Made by a program: the position numbers and the translations under genes | Part shown: in pieces, positions 40,864 to 44,314 of the stretch | Position numbering within the stretch: position 1 is the stretch's first letter | Layout: each line of letters starts with the position of its first letter | NCBI GenBank assembly: GCA_012798065.1 | Contig: JAAZNW010000099.1 | Location: 1-44,314 of the forward strand | Source of the DNA: Chloroflexota bacterium | GTDB taxonomy: Bacteria > Chloroflexota > Anaerolineae > Anaerolineales > Anaerolineaceae | Direction of reading: 5' to 3' | Length of the DNA: 44,314 bases | Notes under the pieces: generated by a model | What the model was told of the DNA's origin: nothing | What the model saw: only the letters and a program-made list of their open reading frames with translations | Database searches by the model: none

Positions 40864-42095
40864 TGCTGGCCAGATTACGCGCGTTCGGCAAATTGATCCC
40901 GCTCATCATCGTATCGATGGTGGTGGCGGTTGCGGTATGGATTCTCGCGGTCACTTCTTCCGACCCTTCAGAGACCCGTTTGTATGCGAAGCCGGTGCCG
41001 ATTGAAGTGGTTGGTCAATCAACGAACCTGGTCATTACCAATCATTTACCCGAATCCGTCACAGTGAACCTGCGCGCGCCGGTTTCTATCTGGGAAAAGA
41101 TCAATTCAGGAAAAGCGGGCGTGCGCGCTTTCATCGATCTTTCAGGGGTGCCGGAAGGAACGCGCACCACGCAGGTTCAGGTACAGGTGGGTATCAAGCC
41201 GGTTGAAGTGATTTCATACTCTCCGCAGATGGTTGACCTGGTACTCGAGAAACTGAGCAACAAGCGCTTTGATATCGCGGTGGTCAGCCGCGGCGCGCTA
41301 CCGGTGGGGTACCAGACTGAGGACCCCCGGTTGTCAGAAACCTCAGCGGTGGTAAGCGGGGCTGCGTCTTTGGTCGCGCAGGTGGCGGAGGTGCGGGCGG
41401 TGGTTGACCTGTCACAGGTGCGTTCAGATATCAATCAGGAGATCACCTTGCAACCGGTGGATGCCAATGGGCTATTGGTGCGCGAGGTCAGTGTGACCCC
41501 AGATAAAATCACCTTGCTGCAGGGGGTATCGCAGCGAGGAGGCTATCGTAACGTGGTGGTTAAGGTGGTTACAGAGGGGTTGATCAAAGATGGCTACCGG
41601 TTGAAGAGCGTGACTGTCAACCCGCCTACTGTAACGGTTTACTCTTCTGATACCGCCACAGTGGACGCGCTGCCCGGTTATGTGGATACCCGCGTCATCA
41701 ACCTCGTAGACCGCCAGGAGGGCTTCAGCGTGGATGTAGAACTGAGCCTGCCGGTGGGGCTTCAAGTCATTGGAAGCTCAATGGTAGAGGTGAAGGTGGA
41801 AATTGAACCGGTGGTGAGCAGTTTGTCGTTATCAGAAATTCAACTGGAACCAACCGGGCTGGCTTCTAACCTGAGCGCGGACATCGTGCCGAACAAAGCT
41901 AACATTATTCTCTCCGGACCGGTACCGCTGTTGAATAGCTTGTTTGTCAACGACTTACGCATCCTGATCGATCTGACCGGTCGCCTGCCGGGGGTTTACT
42001 CAATCGATGTGAAACCCACGTTGAATATCCCCGGTCTTGAGATTGAGAGTATTTCCCCCGCCACTTTCGAAGTGACCATTCGTACAAAAAAGTAA
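40863..42095 (+). CDS. cdaR: YbbR-domain protein CdaR
   Basis: CdaR is a membrane-anchored regulator of CdaA. The 410-residue protein has one N-terminal span (near residues 10-30) and about four YbbR repeats outside the cell: each has a strand pair with motifs such as LPESVTVNLRAP, SPQMVDLVLEKL and TPDKITLLQGVS. It overlaps the cdaA stop as TGATG, so the two are made together, as in Firmicutes. ATG 40863 is used instead of the GTG at 40860, since GGGAGGAG lies upstream of either. Confidence 0.9.
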   Translation: MLARLRAFGKLIPLIIVSMVVAVAVWILAVTSSDPSETRLYAKPVPIEVVGQSTNLVITNHLPESVTVNLRAPVSIWEKINSGKAGVRAFIDLSGVPEGTRTTQVQVQVGIKPVEVISYSPQMVDLVLEKLSNKRFDIAVVSRGALPVGYQTEDPRLSETSAVVSGAASLVAQVAEVRAVVDLSQVRSDINQEITLQPVDANGLLVREVSVTPDKITLLQGVSQRGGYRNVVVKVVTEGLIKDGYRLKSVTVNPPTVTVYSSDTATVDALPGYVDTRVINLVDRQEGFSVDVELSLPVGLQVIGSSMVEVKVEIEPVVSSLSLSEIQLEPTGLASNLSADIVPNKANIILSGPVPLLNSLFVNDLRILIDLTGRLPGVYSIDVKPTLNIPGLEIESISPATFEVTIRTKK

Positions 42096-42152
42096 CGTAT
42101 TCCGCAGGGTGGCTCTGGATTAAGGGTACAATAGGTCTCTGTATGAGGACTC

Positions 42153-43523
42153 ATGTCTAAACCTGTTGTTGCTCTGGTTGGGCGCCCCAATGTTGGAAAA
42201 AGCACTCTGTTTAATCGTCTCTGTGGAGAACGACTGGCCATTGTAGACGATACCCCCGGCACCACCCGCGACCGCCTTTTGGCTGAAGCAGAATGGAGCG
42301 GGAGGGTGTTTGATGTGGTAGATACAGGTGGTATTGACCCGCGAGCTGGCAGCCGGGGCGCACCGCTTTCAGTGGGATCTGCCGACTTTATCGAGGAGAT
42401 TCGTGCGCAGGCAGTGGTCGCCGTGACCGAAGCGGACGCGGTACTTTTTCTGGTAGATGCGATCAGCGGCGTCACACCTGCTGACAAAGAAATCGCTGAA
42501 ATACTGCGTAAAGCGCAAAAAGTGAAGGAAGGAGTTCCCCACCCTCCCATTCTGCTGGTGGTCAATAAAGCTGACAGCGACAGGCAGCGGGATATGGCGC
42601 ATGAATTTTATGAATTGGGATTGGGAGATCCGCACCCAATCTCAGCGGGACATGGCACCGGGACAGGCGACCTGCTGGACGCCCTCATCGCTGTTTTACC
42701 CCGGCAAGCGCAAGCGGTTGAGGACCCTTCCGTAAAGATAGCCATTGTCGGTAAACCCAATGTGGGTAAGTCCAGCCTGTTGAACCGCCTGGTGGGTGAA
42801 GAAAGGTCGATTGTCAGTGATATCCCGGGCACCACCCGCGATGCGGTGGATACCGCCATCACTTATGAAGGCATTCCGGTGACACTCATCGACACCGCCG
42901 GTATCAGACGCCGCGGCAAGATTGACCCCGGAGTCGAAAAGTACAGCGTGGTGCGTTCGCTGCGCGCCATTGAACGCTGTGATGTGGCGCTGCTGATGAT
43001 TGATGCTGTTGAGGGGATTTCTGCCCAGGATACGCACATCGCCGGGTATGTCAAAGATGAATCAAAAAGCACGGTGGTGATTGTGAACAAGTGGGACCTG
43101 CTCGAAAAGGACAACTTCACCATGCCGCAGTTCACTGAGCGTATCCGTGATGAACTGAAGTTCATGGATTATGTTCCTCTCCTTTTTATTTCCGCAAAAA
43201 CCGGTCAGCGGGTTGACCAGGTACTTCCGTTGGCGCTGCGGGTACAAGAGGAAAGGCTGGCGCGGATCAATACAGGTGCGCTTAATCGTATTCTGCAATC
43301 CGCTCAAGATAAGCACGCGCCCACTTCGCGTACAGGCTCTTCTATCCGCCTGTACTATGGCACACAGGTACGCAGTGACCCGCCCACTTTTTTAATTTAC
43401 TGTAATAACCCCAAGCTGGCGCACTTCACCTACATCAGGTTCCTCGAAAATCAGATCCGCAAAGAATATCCATTCACGGGCACACCCATTCGCATCGTGT
43501 TGAAGGCGCGGCGTGAGGGATAA
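42153..43523 (+). CDS. der: GTPase Der (EngA)
   Basis: Der is a double GTPase needed for 50S ribosome assembly. It is the only type with two GTPase domains in tandem: P-loops GRPNVGKS (10-17) and GKPNVGKS (near 193-200), G3 DTGG and DTAG, G4 NKAD and NKWD. The C-terminal KH-like domain is complete (PPTFLIYCNNP, IRFLENQIRKEYPF, GTPIRIVLKAR). Total length is 456. ATG 42153 is followed by SKPVVALV, and TACAAT lies at 42127-42132. lepB follows after 24 nt. Confidence 0.95.
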   Translation: MSKPVVALVGRPNVGKSTLFNRLCGERLAIVDDTPGTTRDRLLAEAEWSGRVFDVVDTGGIDPRAGSRGAPLSVGSADFIEEIRAQAVVAVTEADAVLFLVDAISGVTPADKEIAEILRKAQKVKEGVPHPPILLVVNKADSDRQRDMAHEFYELGLGDPHPISAGHGTGTGDLLDALIAVLPRQAQAVEDPSVKIAIVGKPNVGKSSLLNRLVGEERSIVSDIPGTTRDAVDTAITYEGIPVTLIDTAGIRRRGKIDPGVEKYSVVRSLRAIERCDVALLMIDAVEGISAQDTHIAGYVKDESKSTVVIVNKWDLLEKDNFTMPQFTERIRDELKFMDYVPLLFISAKTGQRVDQVLPLALRVQEERLARINTGALNRILQSAQDKHAPTSRTGSSIRLYYGTQVRSDPPTFLIYCNNPKLAHFTYIRFLENQIRKEYPFTGTPIRIVLKARREG

Positions 43524-43547
43524 CCAAACGAAAGCCTGGATGAGCAG

Positions 43548-44156
43548 ATGACCATTGATCTCACACCCACCCCAATTCAGGACGACCATGAAGACTTTCA
43601 ACATCAGGAACGTGAAAGCCAGCGTTCCCGAAAATCTTTCCTGGTGGAGGTCATTCAAACTCTCGTGCTGGCAGCTTTGCTTTACTTTGCCATCGACGCG
43701 GTGTTTGCCAGGGTACGCGTTCTGAATATCAGCATGCAGCCCACCCTGGTGGAGGGCAATATCATCATGGTCAACAAGCTGGCTTATAAATATGGTGAAT
43801 TTCAAACGGGTGATGTGATTATCTTTCACGCGCCTAATAACCGCAAGGAAGATTTCATCAAACGCCTCATCGGCAAACCCGGCGACACCGTTGAGGTGGT
43901 GAATGGACAGGTGTATGTCAACTCGGTCGCTCTGGCAGAACCGTACGTGGCCAGTCCGGCGGCATACAGCGGCTCGTGGCGTGTTCCTGAAGACGCCGTG
44001 TTCGTGCTTGGCGATAACCGCAATCAAAGTTCAGATTCGCATGTTTGGGGGTTTGTGCCTGTGGGGAATGTGGTCGGTAAGGCGCTGGTGGTATACTGGC
44101 CATTGAACAGTATCAAACTGGTAACGCATCATCAACAACCACCACCTGAGAACTGA
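43548..44156 (+). CDS. lepB: Signal peptidase I
   Basis: A membrane serine protease of 202 residues that cleaves signal peptides. The N-terminus is cytosolic and hydrophilic (residues 1-29), one span follows (about 33-52), then the catalytic Ser62 in ISMQPTL and Lys105 in FIKRLIGKPGD. The late box is VFVLGDNRNQSSDSHVWG. It is the Gram-positive single-span size. It probably shares a transcript with der. Confidence 0.94.
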   Translation: MTIDLTPTPIQDDHEDFQHQERESQRSRKSFLVEVIQTLVLAALLYFAIDAVFARVRVLNISMQPTLVEGNIIMVNKLAYKYGEFQTGDVIIFHAPNNRKEDFIKRLIGKPGDTVEVVNGQVYVNSVALAEPYVASPAAYSGSWRVPEDAVFVLGDNRNQSSDSHVWGFVPVGNVVGKALVVYWPLNSIKLVTHHQQPPPEN

Positions 44157-44177
44157 TAAATAGAACCTTTCTATACC

Positions 44178-44239
44178 TGTCAATCCAAAAGAAAATGTTA
44201 CCGAAGGTGCATCGTTGGTTCAAATGATAATGTTACCGA
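44178..44239. repeat. Paired AATGTTACCGA repeats near window end, possible IS edge
   Basis: AATGTTACCGA occurs at 44194-44204 and again at 44229-44239, 35 nt apart. TGTCAATCC at 44178 precedes the first. Multiple short repeats near a TGT terminus are seen at the ends of IS481/IS21-type elements, but no transposase is in view because the window ends at 44314. The rest of 44157-44314 shows no gene. Confidence 0.3.
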
Positions 44240-44314
44240 CGGGTCCGCCTCCTTGATCAAAGTTTGAAAGATATTTACAGTAACTGTTTTGTCTGAAGTT
44301 GGCAGCTGTATAAG

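Noticed and set aside
43392-44027. Minus-strand frame of 211 codons
   Set aside because: Antisense to der and lepB, whose motifs are complete.
1-44314. CRISPR arrays, rRNA genes, complete prophage or integrase
   Set aside because: No regularly spaced direct repeats, rRNA-like stretches or integrase/terminase motifs were seen on either strand.
1-44314. General reassignment of TAA to a sense codon
   Set aside because: TAA ends many intact genes at the correct place (era, rimI, trpS, dtd, coaE), so the two internal TAA codons are local events.

Overview
The window looks like chromosomal DNA of a Chloroflexota bacterium, most likely class Anaerolineae. This is inferred from gene content (a GlmL/MutL-like ATPase embedded in a membrane-protein cluster, a zinc-ribbon protein with repeated LPxWL motifs, a DUF951 protein heading a tsaE-tsaB-rimI operon, cdaA-cdaR, no outer-membrane genes) and moderately high GC; no 16S rRNA is present to confirm it. 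Coding density is high, genes are packed in short overlapping operons on both strands, and most content is housekeeping.

Layout: (1) 190-310, initiator tRNA-Met with terminator on the minus strand; (2) 0.4-5.2 kb, a YitT transporter, a minus-strand ogt-DMT-era-yhhN operon, a spacer with two palindromes, and a phosphoribosyltransferase interrupted by TAA; (3) 5.2-10.9 kb, minus-strand ABC-2 exporter genes behind galK, a GIY-YIG protein, a prephenate-dehydrogenase-like protein and a site-2 protease; (4) 10.9-13.6 kb, DUF951, tsaE, tsaB, rimI, then a family-4 uracil-DNA glycosylase; (5) 13.6-18.4 kb, polysaccharide genes (UDP-sugar dehydrogenase, epimerase, flippase, glycosyltransferase); (6) 18.8-26.4 kb, an eight-gene, tightly overlapping operon of mostly unrecognised membrane proteins around a GlmL-like ATPase, ending at a clear terminator; (7) 26.4-32.3 kb, phosphohexomutase, a DUF389-SH3 protein, a BMP-like lipoprotein, a LytTR/DUF3021 pair and a sugar-phosphate transferase; (8) 32.3-37.2 kb, a SelW/Rdx-like selenoprotein, trpS, dtd, a selenocysteine-containing SelD, and uvrC split by TAA; (9) 37.2-44.3 kb, a rhodanese, a proline iminopeptidase, coaE fused to a GNAT-like domain, cdaA-cdaR, der and lepB, then a short repeat-bearing tail that could be the edge of an insertion sequence.

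Main points. Two genes carry in-frame UGA codons best read as selenocysteine: a SelW-like CxxU protein (32326-32568) and SelD itself (34197-35264). Their true starts lie upstream of the UGA and are easily missed. Two other conserved genes (phosphoribosyltransferase and uvrC) carry a single in-frame TAA; these are nonsense mutations or sequence errors unless shown otherwise. Several genes start almost exactly 6 nt after a TANAAT box without a ribosome binding site, suggesting leaderless transcription. The best candidate for an undescribed system is the 18836-26363 cluster: a GlmL-like ATPase with no B12-dependent mutase nearby, co-transcribed with a zinc-ribbon membrane protein and several other membrane proteins.
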